A stretch of 64,000 bases of DNA from Dioscorea cayenensis subsp. rotundata (lineage: Eukaryota; Streptophyta; Magnoliopsida; Dioscoreales; Dioscoreaceae). Every line of letters starts with the position of its first letter. Positions within the stretch are counted from its first letter, which is position 1. The stretch lies in the NCBI RefSeq assembly GCF_009730915.1, contig NC_052484.1, positions 744,001 to 808,000 of the forward strand, written 5' to 3'. The position numbers were made by a program, and so were the translations under genes. Under the pieces are notes generated by a model that searched no databases, had not been told where the DNA came from, and saw nothing but the letters and a program-made list of their open reading frames with translations. This document shows, in pieces, positions 35,620 to 47,412 of this stretch.

Positions 35620-36160
35620 ATTATTATCCATTCAATCCAAATCCCATTCCACAATTAATGTCCCCCCTTGTTCTTTTATGTTCATTAATATATATATATA
35701 TATATACAAATGTGACAAATGTATATATATATACAATTAAGGGCTTATGCAAGGACTGAAAGTTGTGCACTTTTATCTAGTGACACAAAGTTCAAACTAT
35801 AAGCTTGCCCAAACAACAAAAGATTCGTTACCACCAATGCTTTTAAAGGGACTTGAATTTGCTTTTAAAGGGACTTGAATTTGAGACTCTTAAATCTCTA
35901 CACCATTGTTTTACACAATCAGGCTAATGCAACTAGGCTACGAAGCTTTTGGTGTTTCCCTCACTTTGTCTAGTGTTTTTTAGTTCTATATTCTGTACAA
36001 GAAGTTACTACTAATTAAGATTTGGTAGTCAACTGCAGTTACTATAAATAATCAGAGATTGAGGTTTGGTTTAGCCAAAATGGTATAAAAAATGGTATTA
36101 GTTTCTTATGCGCCAGAGAATATAATTACATGATAAAAATTCATTAAAGAATGTGTTTGT
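35620..36160 (+). pseudogene. TM-gene remnant with SINE-like insert
   Basis: CCTTGTTCTTTTATGTTCATTAATAT near 35665 and ATTCTGTACAAGAAGTTACT near 35990 match the TM-gene core. GGTTTAGCCAAAATGGTATAA near 36070 matches its 3' flank. A SINE-like unit (about 35745-35950) fills the middle. No open frame survives. Confidence 0.5.
35745..35950 (-). mobile_element. SINE-like element, copy 1
   Basis: The complement has TAGCCTGATTGTGTAAAAC (A-box-like) and GAGTCTCAAATTCAAGTCCC (B-box-like). It matches 46470-46640 and 53790-53985. This copy has a 22-base internal duplication (GCTTTTAAAGGGACTTGAAT twice). Confidence 0.45.
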
Positions 36161-36248
36161 TTGAGCGCATTTGGATTCACCGGCTGATGGAGTTATTTTA
36201 TTTTTGAAAATACTTGTAAGTTGAACCATTTCAAAAACTATTTATGAA

Positions 36249-36681
36249 ATATTTGGCTGGAAAGAAACATTCACATATTTCAAGCACTTACTTTTCCTTT
36301 CCATAATGTTTTGTTCAAAATTACTAATCAGCTTACTCTCGACGAAGCTTCTTAGAAGATTAAGCACTCCCTCGACTTCTTGAGCGCACGAGCCGCAAAC
36401 GATACAGGCAATGAAGACCCTTCTTTAGCTCAGAGTAATTTACTCCCCCTTGCAGCTTGGACAGACCTGTGGCTCCAGATGGATGTCTTCGCCTTCCTAG
36501 CAGCTCTCTTCTTTTTTTTCACTTGTTCCTTTTCTGAGTTCATCACTGCTGGTGAAAACTCTGTTGTACTGTTCTTTTTGCACTGTTGTTTGTTTCTCCC
36601 GTGTGTTAGTCATGTACTGTTTTTTTTCATTTTTAATAAAGCAGTGATTTATCCACTTTTATAAAAATATATATATATATA
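36249..36681 (+). mobile_element. LINE 3' fragment, with target duplication
   Basis: 433 bases flanked by TATTTATGAA at 36239-36248 and 36682-36691. The SBT-5 duplicon has an uninterrupted sequence at this place. It ends with AATAAAGCAGTGATTTATCC and ACTTTTATAAAAA(TA)n, the plus-strand form of the recurring tail. An open frame of 94 codons (36380-36664) lies inside and is not recognisable. Confidence 0.75.
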
Positions 36682-37106
36682 TATTTATGAATGTATTTGG
36701 TTTTACACTTGAATCAGGTAAAATCACATCAATTAATTTTAACAAAATGCTAATCACAAGACAAACCTAATTTATCTCCACCCACTCTTTTATATCATGA
36801 GAAACAAGAAAAACTATCTTCACTATAGCGGATAGTGTAATTAGCATTTCATTATCTTCCATTCTTAAAAGGAATTCTAAAAAAAATTATAATTACTAAA
36901 ATGATTTAATAAAGTCATTTATACTTGTATATCTTTACCAGCACTTTTATTTGCTAATTGAAGGAAAATAATTTTATTTATTGTATTTAAAATATGTAAA
37001 AAAATAATATATAAGTTTTTAATTACAACCACTCTTATTAAAAATCACAATGTAGTAGTTCATATGCAAGACATCTCAAAAGGAAGTGCATACTATGTAC
37101 TGCAGC

Positions 37107-39504
37107 TCAGTAGTATGTAACTGAAATTGGACTCCTGACAACATGAGTTGTAGAATTCAAAATTAAATATCCTTCTGAGACTTGCCCACGTTGTGAAGTA
37201 CCATTGCTTGTAAACTGAAGCCGGAAACTCTGCTTCTCACTCAGAGCTGAAAATGACAGATTTTTAGTGTCTGATCTAATATCAACTCCATTAGGCATCT
37301 TCTTTATTTGTAGATCATAAAGCTCCGGCGGACCGACATTTGTGAGTGTTCTTGTAATGACAACTGTTGAACCTTTCGCTATTGGCATCCTCAAACCGAT
37401 TGAAGGATAGTTCAACTCGGCCGCAGTTATCGAATGAATTGTGGAACAATAGATCCCTTGTTGTCGAACAATGGCTTTGACAATGTCTGTAGAGTACATC
37501 CCGCAAAGATAGAGGACGTAATCCAATGGTTTGATGTCATAAACGAGTCCCGGGTCATTAGCTTTTTCTGGATTGACATGTCCGGCTCCCATGGCAAAGT
37601 AACTAGCTGGTTGGTGTGAGAAAGCATCATCGGCTATCGGATTCCCATCTAGATCCTCAGTGAGCGCAGTTGTCATGATTGCCGACTTGATCATCGCAGG
37701 TGACCAATCAGGGTGATTCTTTTTTAGATCAACAATAATGCCGGAGACATGAGGAGTGGCCATAGATGTACCGCTCATGAAATTAAAGGTTGAGGTTGTG
37801 TTACCTGTTGGATTAGGCCCGACTTCTACCGGCCAAGCCGCAAGAATATTCACTCCTGGTGCGATGATGTCTGGCTTTATAATGCCTCCATTATACTGAC
37901 TAGGGCCTCTTCCAGAGAAATAAGCTACGGAAGGAGTAGGAGAGGCTCCAAATTGTGTACCTTTGAAGACAATCGATGCTGTCGGGTTTCTAGTAGTTTG
38001 CACATATGCCTTTAGCTTTTGAGCATCAACATGGCTAACATGAGCAGCGAGGGAAGAACATGAGGATCCGAGGATGTTGTGAATCCGTGTTTTACGTCAT
38101 TCATAATTATCATTCCCTCTCCTTCGGCATCTTTTTACTATCCTTCCTATCAATAAAGAAAAAGGGACTAACCTCGCATAAAACCTATCTTTCCTTTGAC
38201 ATCAGCCGCGTCTACTGATAAACAGTCAGGATCAGAACCAGGAAGCACGAGTTCTAAATCAGTAGCATTATGTGTGTCTGGTTGATAAGCAGATTCACCA
38301 TCGATTTCCATTCCATTACCCAGCATCACGGTTACCTTTATCCTTCTATCCGTGCTGCTTGCTCCTACAGTTAAAATCCATGGAGCATCATTTGAAATAA
38401 CACTTGCAGTGGGGCCGGAATTCCCAGCGGCAGCACAAGGAACTATTCCTTTTGTAATAGCGTAGAAAGAGGACATCGCAATGCCACTATCCAAAAAGTG
38501 TTTTGGTCCGGAAACAATAGACACTGAGAGCACATTGACACCGTCTCGAATGGCTTGGTCTATGCCTATCCAAAAATCATGTAATAATAATAATAATAAT
38601 AACTTAGAAAATATGGAAATCAAAAAGAGAAACCAAAGCTTATATATTCAAATTCATATCTTTCAAATTAATTGATATGAGACTATTAATTACTCAAATG
38701 AATTTTACCTGCTAGCATATCATCTTCTGATCCACGGTTTCTATACAATACTTTGTAAGCGGAGATATGAGCTCTCGGCGCAGTCCCTACTGCCATTCCT
38801 CTAGCTTGGCCAAGGACTCCAGCATCATAAACTGGGCTTCCAGCTGCTATGCTAGCACAATGTGTCCCATGACCAGTGTCATCAAGAGGTGACGGATTTT
38901 TGCCGTTTTGGAATGCCATTGCGCCAATAAGCTTGTTGTTGCATGCATTCGGTCCAAATGAGCAATTGCTGAACCAATTAACCGGCGGAGCTGGAACTGC
39001 ATTAAAACTTTGAAAAGAAGGATGTGTAGGAGTGATGCCACTATCGATCACTCCAATAATAATCCCCTCTCCATATTGAGAGCTCCACCATAACCCTCCT
39101 CCTACGCTCAAGCCCATAAACTCGGGAGTGTAGGTTGTTTCGGCTCTAACCTCTTCTGGCAGACGAGCAAACAAGAAACCTGGCTTTGTTTCCATGGCTA
39201 AAACTTCATCGGCTGTCAACAATGCCGCAAATCCACTAATGGCATGGCGATATGAATAGATCATCCGTTCTTCACCAGAGTCTAGACTATTGTTTGGCAA
39301 AAATGATCTATGAAAATTTGTGAGCTCTTCATCATTCACTAGATTGGCTCCTCCGACAGGCTCTTCTACAAAAACTATGAATGTCTTAACTTGATTGTCA
39401 CTAACAATAGGCATAAGTTGGCATTGGATCAATCTAAGATAAGAATTGGAAGCAAAGAGGATGATAAGCATTGCAAAAACAGTAGCGCATTTCTTGTCTT
39501 CCAT
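37107..39504 (-). pseudogene. SBT-4, subtilase with clustered frameshifts
   Basis: Exons 38709-39504 and 37107-38565, close to SBT-6 in sequence. Exon 1 is fully open: signal peptide, prodomain, Asp154 followed by Ser (VIDSG), and GHGTHCAS. Exon 2 has the oxyanion Asn in AAGNSG and Ser in SGTSMATPHVSG. Within about 150 bases of the PA region it carries extra bases relative to SBT-6 near 38047-38053 (+2), 38131-38136 (+1, T-run), 38158-38163 (+1, A-run) and 38180-38187 (+1), five in all. Everything else is open. It also shares with SBT-6 the shortened PA segment (LPGSDPDCLS). As written the protein would stop near the start of the PA domain. The run-length pattern could be assembly error, so the status is open. 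Confidence 0.8.
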
Positions 39505-39700
39505 TTTGCAATGCTGTGTATCTTCATTGTAAGCTATTGAGTAGTATTTATATGGAGCAAAATGCTATCACATAGCAGCATCCAAGATAAGGAAGATGGA
39601 TTATTATTGCACCACTTGCACCTATTCTTGTGTCATTTAATCACTCAACAATCCAAAGGATGCTTCCATGCATGTATGTCCATCTTAATTATGTTTTCAT
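39505..39700 (-). promoter_or_regulatory. 5' flank of SBT-4 with TATA and RY motif
   Basis: CCATATAAATACTACTC about 45 bases before the ATG and CATGCATG at about 39669, both on the minus strand and in the shared positions. Confidence 0.45.
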
Positions 39701-40205
39701 CTTGTAAATATAACTATATATTAACATAGTTTTATTATATATAAAGGTTATATTCACATAATAAACAAAATCATGAACTAAGTCTTCTCACAAGAAACAT
39801 CACTTATTGCAATTCTTAAAGTGTACTGGAATATGTGTTCTTGAGATGCTCCTATGTACACTATTGCACTATGTCAAGTCTCAAACTTATTTTTGCCATG
39901 ATAAATTGCAAGAATAGTTTTCTTATTTTTATTTTATCAGAATATATCATTCCAAACTTAAATGTCTACTTATCTACTTAAACATATTCGTGTTTTTGTA
40001 GTTTTTCGAGTGACTTCATTGTAATAGATATCATAACAATTACTAGAACTGGTTCCAGAGTTCCATGGAATACGGAAAATTTAAATGATAATAAGCATCA
40101 TGAAAAAGAAGAGGATACACAAATACAAGGGAAATCTGAGAGATTAAGTATTCAAGAGCTTAGAAACAGATGTTCTTCAAACCATGTAACATAAAGACAA
40201 ACAAA
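39700..40205. other. Spacer between SBT-4 and the ADF relic, shared by three duplicons
   Basis: No gene. The sequence is closely matched by 50030-50510 and 57640-58170 (for example TTGAGATGCTCCTATGTACA and GGTTCCAGAGTTCCAT), which defines the duplicated block. Confidence 0.7.
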
Positions 40206-40816
40206 ATGACTAATTTGCGCGATCTCTGAGCACTTGCAAGTCCACCTCTGTCGAATCAGTAGCTTGGATGTCATAATGTACACCTTCGAGTTCATGCCGA
40301 AATCTGTCTTTTGATGTAGCGTACAACATCTTGGCACGAATACGGGAGGTCAAAGATGACTTATATCGATACAAAAACAATTTCAATTCCATTCTAGTTA
40401 ATTTTCAAATAACATTCTGTTCATCTTTTTCTAAACAGAAGTAAAACTTTGTAATTTAAAAGCTACCAGCATTGCTTAAAATTACGATAATAATTAAACT
40501 ATAAGAAGGAAGGCTATTCATAAGACTCTGTAAATAAGAATACCAGTAATGAATGATGAGAAGCGTTGTATTAATGACAAACAACTGAAAACTAAACAAT
40601 GATATGAAATACTGAAAACAATTACCATGCTATGAAAAAGATGTTGCTCTTTTGGCAGTGATCGTCAGTGACGAAATCAAGTCGTAAACAGCATATCGAC
40701 AGTCATTTTCACTCAATGCGGCAATGAATTCATCATAACTTTCCCCTGCTTCTCCTGTTTTCTCAACCACAACATCTTTTTTCTTCTCATGGATCTTATA
40801 AATTACCTAGCGATGC

Positions 40817-41388
40817 TGACAGTGTGACAATCACCGGAAGTGTGAAAGGGATGGGTGTTTGACGAAATGCTCGAGAGAAAAATCAAGGTTTTATGAAATG
40901 CCTGGTTGTTCTCTCACACTTGGTCAAGGGACAAGGGGTCAAAAGAAAACGGATGTGAAAAAAGGTAATGAGACCCAATCAAAACACAGCACTTCCATTA
41001 ACTTTTATAATAAACTATTACCGACTAGTAGACAAAATGCTAACACTCCATTGGTTAATACCAAATCTAGACACCCATTGGTCACAACGTAACCTTAATG
41101 TGTGCCAGCATTGGTCATTCACTCACACCGAGAGATTGACCTGATTTAAATATTCTTTTCTTCAAAAGCTTCAACTGCTTCAACTGCTATTCATTTAAAC
41201 ACCATGCTTTTTCTTTTCTTTTCTTCAAAGAACCCCCATTCTGGACCGGAACAATGCCATCCCGGCTTCCATGCTGCCCTTCCTTCTCCTCACCATTCCT
41301 CAGCTTCATGCCAGCCATGCCGTGATCCCCTATTCCATGTATGCCCACGTTTGCTACCAGCTTTCCATCTTCAATCACCTCTTCAACA
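40817..41388 (-). mobile_element. Probable solo LTR in ADF relic 1
   Basis: 572 bases from TGACAGTGTGACAATC to CTTCAACA, flanked by GATGC and TATGC (four of five bases equal). The segment TCTCACACTTGGTCAAGG resembles CTCACACCTGGCCAAGG in the solo LTR at 14133-14970, so it may be a distant member of the same family. Orientation is inferred from that match. Confidence 0.55.
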
Positions 41389-41412
41389 TATGCACCTTCT
41401 TCTCTGCAATTC

Positions 41413-41981
41413 GATAAATGTGCTCTTGCTCTTATCGCTCATGCCCAACCCGGACGACACATTTGACTACATTAATAAACACAGTAATTTAAAATCTTCA
41501 AAGTTTAAGCCTTTATCATCAACCTCATAGAATCAAACAAGAACCCCAAAGAACAAAAACCAAAAATGAGATTTTTCTTGGAATCCATCATGTCCTTCTT
41601 GTTTTACTTATATGAATAAGCGTACTTTAAAATCTATAAATTTAAAGCATTCGCTGTCGAACTCAAAGGATCAAACAAGAAAACAAATAACAAAGATGGG
41701 ACTTTTCATAGAATTTAATTACCAAATGTCATGTTGCTCCTCATCACACTCACATTCTGCAAGGGCATGCATTTGATTACATAAACAAACAAACTTTAAA
41801 ATCTATAAAATTTGAGACAATTATCATCAAAATCAAAAGATCAAAGAAAACCTCAAAAAATAAACATCAAAGATGAGATTTATCTTAGAATTCACCATAT
41901 GCCCCCTCGCTCTCTCATCACACGCGTTCCCATTCTGGAAGACGCAATTGGTTACATTAACAAACATACTTTAAAATGCTT
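41413..41981 (-). repeat. Intron 1 tandem repeats of ADF relic 1
   Basis: Four units start at about 41413, 41588, 41728 and 41899, each near ATGT(G/C)C or ATGCCC, with shared TACTTTAAAATCTATAAAT and ATGAGATTTTTCTTGGAATC. They align in order with the units of the intact ADF gene. Confidence 0.8.
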
Positions 41982-41999
41982 AATTTCGTGTACAGCTTT

Positions 42000-42305
42000 G
42001 TTGTATTAAAAACAAAGCCTTGGCGTCCCTCTTCCGATTTTCCTTGAGATAAGCTTCTTCATCTGGCTCGGAAAACCCCTTCTCCACCAGATCCCATATA
42101 TAGAACCTGAGATCGGAACAACGTTTTCATTTTGATGCTCTAGTGCTCGTGATTTTCTCCTTTAAAGATGGGAAGAGTACTCAGTTGTGATAAGCTGATT
42201 GTCGCACCCTTCGCAGCCATACTATAGCTCAGTGGACAGAGGCAGAGAAATTACTCACGTTGGAGAAATTAAACGGAGTTTCTCAACAACTCAGATACCA
42301 CAGTT
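42000..42305 (-). mobile_element. Copia fossil, gag start only
   Basis: The minus strand reads a Copia gag beginning (LVEKGFSEPDEEAYLKENRK) after a leader, with a primer-binding-site-like TGGTATCTGAG at its 5' end near 42290. It is a broken fragment. A paralogous fragment lies at 52740-52985 next to ADF relic 2. Confidence 0.65.
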
Positions 42306-42307
42306 GG

Positions 42308-45110
42308 TGTTAGAATTGATTGAAGATCAAGTGAATTTCAGAAGAAAATTGTAGAGCAGAAGCAGTGAAGCTGCAGCTCAGATTGTCCTGGTGTCAATAG
42401 TTAAGAAGTAGAGGGTATCTAAGTCATTTCCTGGGTTTGAAAGTTTGTTAAGTTAGTTGAAGAATCAAAGGGATTGTGATGGATGGTCAGGATTTGAAGA
42501 TCAAGAGAACACATAGTTTGAGGCAGGAAGAACAATCTCTGCATTAGGGTTAGGCCAGTGATCGTGTGGTCAGGATTCCATCCATCAAAGACAGGGGTTT
42601 AAGTTCGAGGCAGCTGAGAAGACTCGGATTGTGCTTCTGATGGATGGCTGTGATTTGATGATCATGGTATTTGTATTAAGTTCGAGGCATGGAAACTTGT
42701 CAAGCGGTGTAGCTGAGGAGAACCTGACGCGTGTGGTGTGACTAAGAAGGCTCATATCATTTCAATCGTTGTACTTTTACAGGGTTATATTGAATGTTTC
42801 TCATGAGAATACATATGTTTTTTCTGGTTTTTATATTTAGTGTGAGCTTGTGTGAATTTTCAAGGAAAATAGAGTGGGTTTTAAATTTTTCTTTGAATAC
42901 CAAAGTTGTTCCTCTTGATCTCTAGTTTCCATATAGTGATTATCAGTGGTATCAAAGATGTACGGTGTGAGTACTGGGTTTCTGTTTATGGTTGTTGTTT
43001 TTTGTCTTTGTGTAAGGTGTTGGAGAGTTTGAGGTTGTTGTTTGCTGTTGAATTTTGCTTGTAGTTGGTGGTTCTTATTTTTGTTGAGTTGTGTGACTAT
43101 GTGAGGTGATGTAAGAAGGCTTGATGAGTAAGGAGGAAGTGAAGACCACTCAGTCAATGGCTTCAAGTTCATCTTCTGCACCAACACCTGATATATCTCA
43201 CACGCTTCTGTCTATTTTCAGAGGAGATGGGTATGAGCATTGGAGATATAGGATGAAGACCTTTTTTAGATCCCAAAGGCTTTGGAAAGTGATTGAGAAA
43301 GGCATCAGTGCAGAAAAACCAACTGAGAAAGAAAGTGAAGATGATGCAAAGGCTCTTTTTTTGTTACAGCAAGCTATGGATGAGACAATTTTGCATAGGA
43401 TTGTGAGGTTTGATTCTGCAAAGGATGCCTGGGATCATATCAAAAATGAGAATCAGGGGACATCAAGGATGGTGTCAGTTAGGCAGCAAACCTTGAGGCA
43501 AAGATTTGTTCTTTTGTAGATGACAGAAGATGAAACAATTCAGCATTATATTACAAGAGGATTGGTTGTGGTAAACCAGATTAGAAGCATGGGAAGTGAT
43601 TTGAAGGATTCTGAAGTGGTTTTGAAGGTGATGAGAAGCCTATCATCAAGGTTTGTACATGCAGTGACTTCAATTGAAGAGGCAAGGGATATGTCTAAGG
43701 TGACTCTTGATGAAATGAGTGGCTCTCTTCAAGCTCATGAGGCCAGATTCAGTCAATTCATTGAAAGACCTGAGAGACATGATGCTTTTGTAATGCAGGG
43801 AGGTTCAAGAGGTGGAGGAACTAATTGGAGAGGAAGAGGTAGATTTGGAGGGTTTAGAGGCAGAGGAAGAGCTGGTGAGAGTTCTAGATATGGTGATCAA
43901 AGAGCAAGTATGCAAGCATAACATAATTCAGGAGAATTTAGTAGAGGTGGTATAAGAGCTTTTGGCAGATTTGGAAGAGGTCAAAGGCAGTTTGGAAGGG
44001 GATTCAGTAGAGGAGGACTGCAAAATATTCAATGTTTTAAATGCAAGAAATATGGGCATTATTAGTCACATTGTTGGTCTGCACAGGATAGAAATGCAAA
44101 TGAAGCAGGAAGCTCATCTAATGTAGCAAATTCAGGTGATTATGGGCATTTGTTCATGGTTCATGATGGGCAAGGCATGGAGAATTCATCCATATGGTTG
44201 TTGGATAGTGGAACATATAGTCACATGACTGGAAGAAGAGAGTTATTTCATAGTCTTGATGAAACACTACAACACAAGGTCATACTGGGTGATATTAAAG
44301 AATTGAATGTGTGTGGCAGAGGTTCAGTTGCAATAAAAATGTTTGATGGGAAATTGAGATTGATTGATGGTGTGCAGTATGTACCTTTATTGGCACATAA
44401 TCTATTGAGTGTAGGACAGTTAAATGAAGGAGGTTATAATGTTAATTTCAGTAAAGAAGATGGGTGTGTCATTAGAGATGGAAGAACTGGGAGAATCTTA
44501 TTCAAAATTCAGAAGAATACTAATAATCTGTTTCCTGTGGAGTTTTCAAGTCAAGAGCAGATCAATTTAGCAAAAAATGAAGAATTGGAAATGTTGTGGC
44601 ATAGGAGGTATGAACACCTGAATTTTCAGGGATTGAAGTTGCTTGCACAGCAGGAGATGGTTCTGGGTTTACCTGAAGTTGAAAAGAAAAAATATTGTGA
44701 AGAATGTATATTTGGAAAGCTAACAAGGTGTCCATTTCAATCTGGCAAATCTTGGAGAGCTAGGAGAAGACTTCATCTTGTACATGCTGATGTATGTGGT
44801 CCTATGCAGACAGAATCTAATGGTGGAGGTAAATATTTCCTGCTTTTCATTGATGATTTTTCAAGGATGTGATGGGTGTATATTCTGAAATTCAAGTATG
44901 AAGTACTCAGTTGTTTTAAAAAAATTTGTAACAATGGTGGAAAGACAATCAGGGAATCAGTTGAGGATTCTCAGAACAGATCGAGGTGGAGAGTTCATGT
45001 CAAAAGAATTTCAGGGGATTTCTATGATCAGAAGGGTATAAAGCATGAATTAATAGCTCCTTATTCTCCTCAGCAGAATGGTGTAGTTAAGAGGAAAAAT
45101 AGAACATTGG
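42308..45110 (+). mobile_element. Copia LTR retrotransposon fossil, 5' half
   Basis: Probable 5' LTR 42308-42945 (TGTTAGAATTG to GATTATCA), then TGGTATCAAAG at 42947 as primer-binding site. Plus-strand parts: gag from about 43120, with a Gly/Arg-rich end near 43800-43900; zinc knuckle (CFKCKKYGHY) near 44035; protease (LLDSGTYSHM) near 44200; pre-integrase; and the start of the integrase core (FIDDFSRM) near 44850. The element is broken, with about four breaks, and no reverse transcriptase or 3' LTR is present. It landed beside the Copia gag fragment at 42000-42305. Confidence 0.8.
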
Positions 45111-46469
45111 TTGTGTGTGCATCATTCCCTTGTGGAATGAATGGTGATTCTTGATTTATTTGAGTATTATGTTGGCTATTAGACTCCGTGTGGAGTTGTG
45201 CTTATTGTTAAGTTTCTATGATGATACCCTACTGTAGTAGGCGGTCTCTACGGCCATCCTTTTGAGGTGTCATGGTAGTTCAGCTAATTACTGCAAGGGT
45301 AAGTTCATGTGAGAGTGTAGAATCCTGACTGGATATTCATCGGGTGGCCATTGTCACCATATGGTGAACCGATGGGTCAACATCAAAGGCATGAGTACTT
45401 TGATGGCTCAGAACCTAGCCGCGGCGGCGGTGAAGGTTTAGAGAGGTTTCTATACCACTTTATGATGGGTGAGTGTTGGGTGTTGTTTTATTTTGGGTTT
45501 GAGATTTATTCCCATTGTTTTTTTTATAGTGTTATCTTGAATTTGTGGTGAGCGGGCGAAACTCAGCTGTCACTCTTAGAAGGGAAATCTCCCATAAATT
45601 CGATTTGGTACTAGTATTATGTTTACTTATTGTGAAACTCATGTTATTTTACTTTGTTATATGTATAATTGGGAATTATTTTGATTTACATGTTTATTGC
45701 GTAAGCTTTGCTACATGATTAGCTTATTTCCATAATTTGGAACACTATATTCAGTATTTTTTTTTTCACTTTGATATTCTAAAACCCTAATTGAGGTAGA
45801 ATACCTTTTTATTATATCTTTCTTGCTATTTTGTATTAAAGTTTGCTATTATATGTATTCGTGCTCTAAACTAATTATTTTATTTGTAAAGTACCATATT
45901 TGGAGATTTATGTCATTATTGTGGTATATTTCTATTAGAGTTGTGCTAACCTCCCCTCATTGAGTAACATTACTTGCTCACCCATCTTTCCTCTTCCCAG
46001 CCTTTTGCAGGTAGTAGGTGCAAGCTGTGTGGCAACGTGCTGAGCATTTGCTACTGTCCTATCTTCTGTGTATCTTTTCAGTTCATGTATGTTTGTTTTT
46101 GTCATGGACATGTTGTTTGACTTATGGATCCACTAGTGTGTAGCAAACCTTGTTGTATGGTTTTGTATCTAAACAACTCTTAAACTCTTAGTGTATCAGC
46201 TATGTGTTGTTGTTATTGTTGATTCCCTGTGCATTTGTGAACCTCTTTATTTCTGTTTATCGTTGTTGTTGTTGTTGTTGTTGTTGTTGTTACTCCTGCT
46301 GTGTATCAGTATACTTCTATATCTTGTACCAGTGTAAATTTTTTTGTTTCCAGGTTGTTGGTTAGTCTTACGGTGCCCCGAGGGTTGAATGGCAGAGTGT
46401 CCCTCCTCGGGATCATCGCGGCGGTTGTCGCGTCCCTTGGGCCCGCGGGTCAGGGCATGATAACATGTG
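45111..46469 (+). mobile_element. LTR-like fragment, probably Ty3 type
   Basis: No domains. The right end (CAGGGCATGATAACA) with a GC-rich run before it (GCGGCGGTTGTCGCGTCCC) and the TTTTGCAGGTAGTAGGTGC segment near 46000 are of the kind found in plant Ty3 LTRs. It abuts the SINE-like unit that follows. The left limit is unclear. The open frame at 46301-46540 is incidental. A (GTT)n tract lies at about 46262-46290. Confidence 0.4.
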
Positions 46470-46645
46470 CAAGGACCGAGAGTTATGCATTGTCACCCGG
46501 CGACATAGGGTTTAGACTACAAACCTGCATCCACAATTAAAGATACATTACCACCATGCTTCTAAAGAAACTTGAACTCGGGACTTGTAAATCTCTACAG
46601 TAACGCTTTACATAATTGGACTAATGTGGCTAGGCTATGAACCCT
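46470..46645 (-). mobile_element. SINE-like element, copy 2
   Basis: The complement has TTAGTCCAATTATGTAAAGC and AAGTCCCGAGTTCAAGTTTC, A- and B-box-like. It matches 53795-53985 closely and 35745-35950 more loosely. Confidence 0.5.
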
Positions 46646-46679
46646 TTGGTATTTTCATCTCTCATTGGGATTTTTATAC

Positions 46680-46870
46680 TATTTTCTTTAGTTCTATTTT
46701 CTGTATAAGAGGTTACTACTAAATAATATTTGGTAGTCAAAAACAGCGGCAAGTAATCAGAGATTGAGGGTTGGTTTAGCCAAAAATTGTATAAAAAGAA
46801 ATGATATTAGCTTTTTATGCATCAAAGAAAATAATTAAATGATCAAAATTCATCAAAGGATATGTTTATT
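46680..46870 (+). pseudogene. TM-gene remnant
   Basis: TTCTGTATAAGAGGTTACTA and AATATTTGGTAGTCAAAAAC correspond to the end of the TM coding region, followed by its 3' flank (TTTAGCCAAAAATTGTATAA). Confidence 0.45.
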
Positions 46871-47412
46871 TGTTGGATTTATCAGCCAGTGGAATTACTT
46901 TATTTTTGAAAATACTGGTAAGTTGAAACATTTCAAAAACTATTTATAAGTGTATTTGGTTTTACATTTGAATCGGACCGACGTAAAATCAAATCCATTC
47001 ATTTCAAAACAAAATGCTAATCCCAAGACAGAAGTAAGTTATCTCCACCCACTCTTTTATGTCACAAGAAACAAGAACTAGAAAAACTACCTTCATGATA
47101 GGCAATAGGGTAATTAGTATTTCATTATTTTTCTTACTTAGATGATACAAATTCTACTTGTGACTTTTTAATAATTAATTCTAAAGAAAAATTATAATTA
47201 CTTATATGATTTAATAAAGTCATTTGTATTTGTATATCTTTACCAACACATTTATTTCATAATAGAAGGAAAATAGTTTTCGTTTATTAAAAATTATTAA
47301 AAATCACAAAAAAAAATAACATATAAGTTTTTAATTACACCCACTCTTACTTAAAAATCACAATGTAGTAGCTCATATGCAAGACATCTCAAAAGGAAGT
47401 GCATACTACTGA

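Larger units (their letters stand above)
40210..41981 (-). pseudogene. ADF relic 1 (actin-depolymerizing factor)
   Basis: Exon 3 (40210 to about 40360) still reads [15 protein letters not shown] to the end VLRDRAN. Exon 2 is split: 40634 to about 40816 and 41389-41452, separated by a 572-base LTR-like insertion. The exon 3 acceptor has changed from TATAG|GTC in the intact gene to TATAAGTC, which would shift the frame. The exon 2 part also has small differences, including an in-frame TAG near 40808. Intron 1 repeats follow at 41413-41981 and are cut off by Copia gag DNA. Exon 1 is missing. Compare the intact gene at 58175-59732. Confidence 0.85.

Noticed and set aside
36380-36664. 94-codon open frame ending in hydrophobic residues
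   Set aside because: Lies wholly inside the LINE 3' fragment bounded by a target duplication.
46301-46540. Open frame of 79 codons near a GC-rich stretch
   Set aside because: Covers the end of an LTR-like fragment and a SINE-like unit; no domain.
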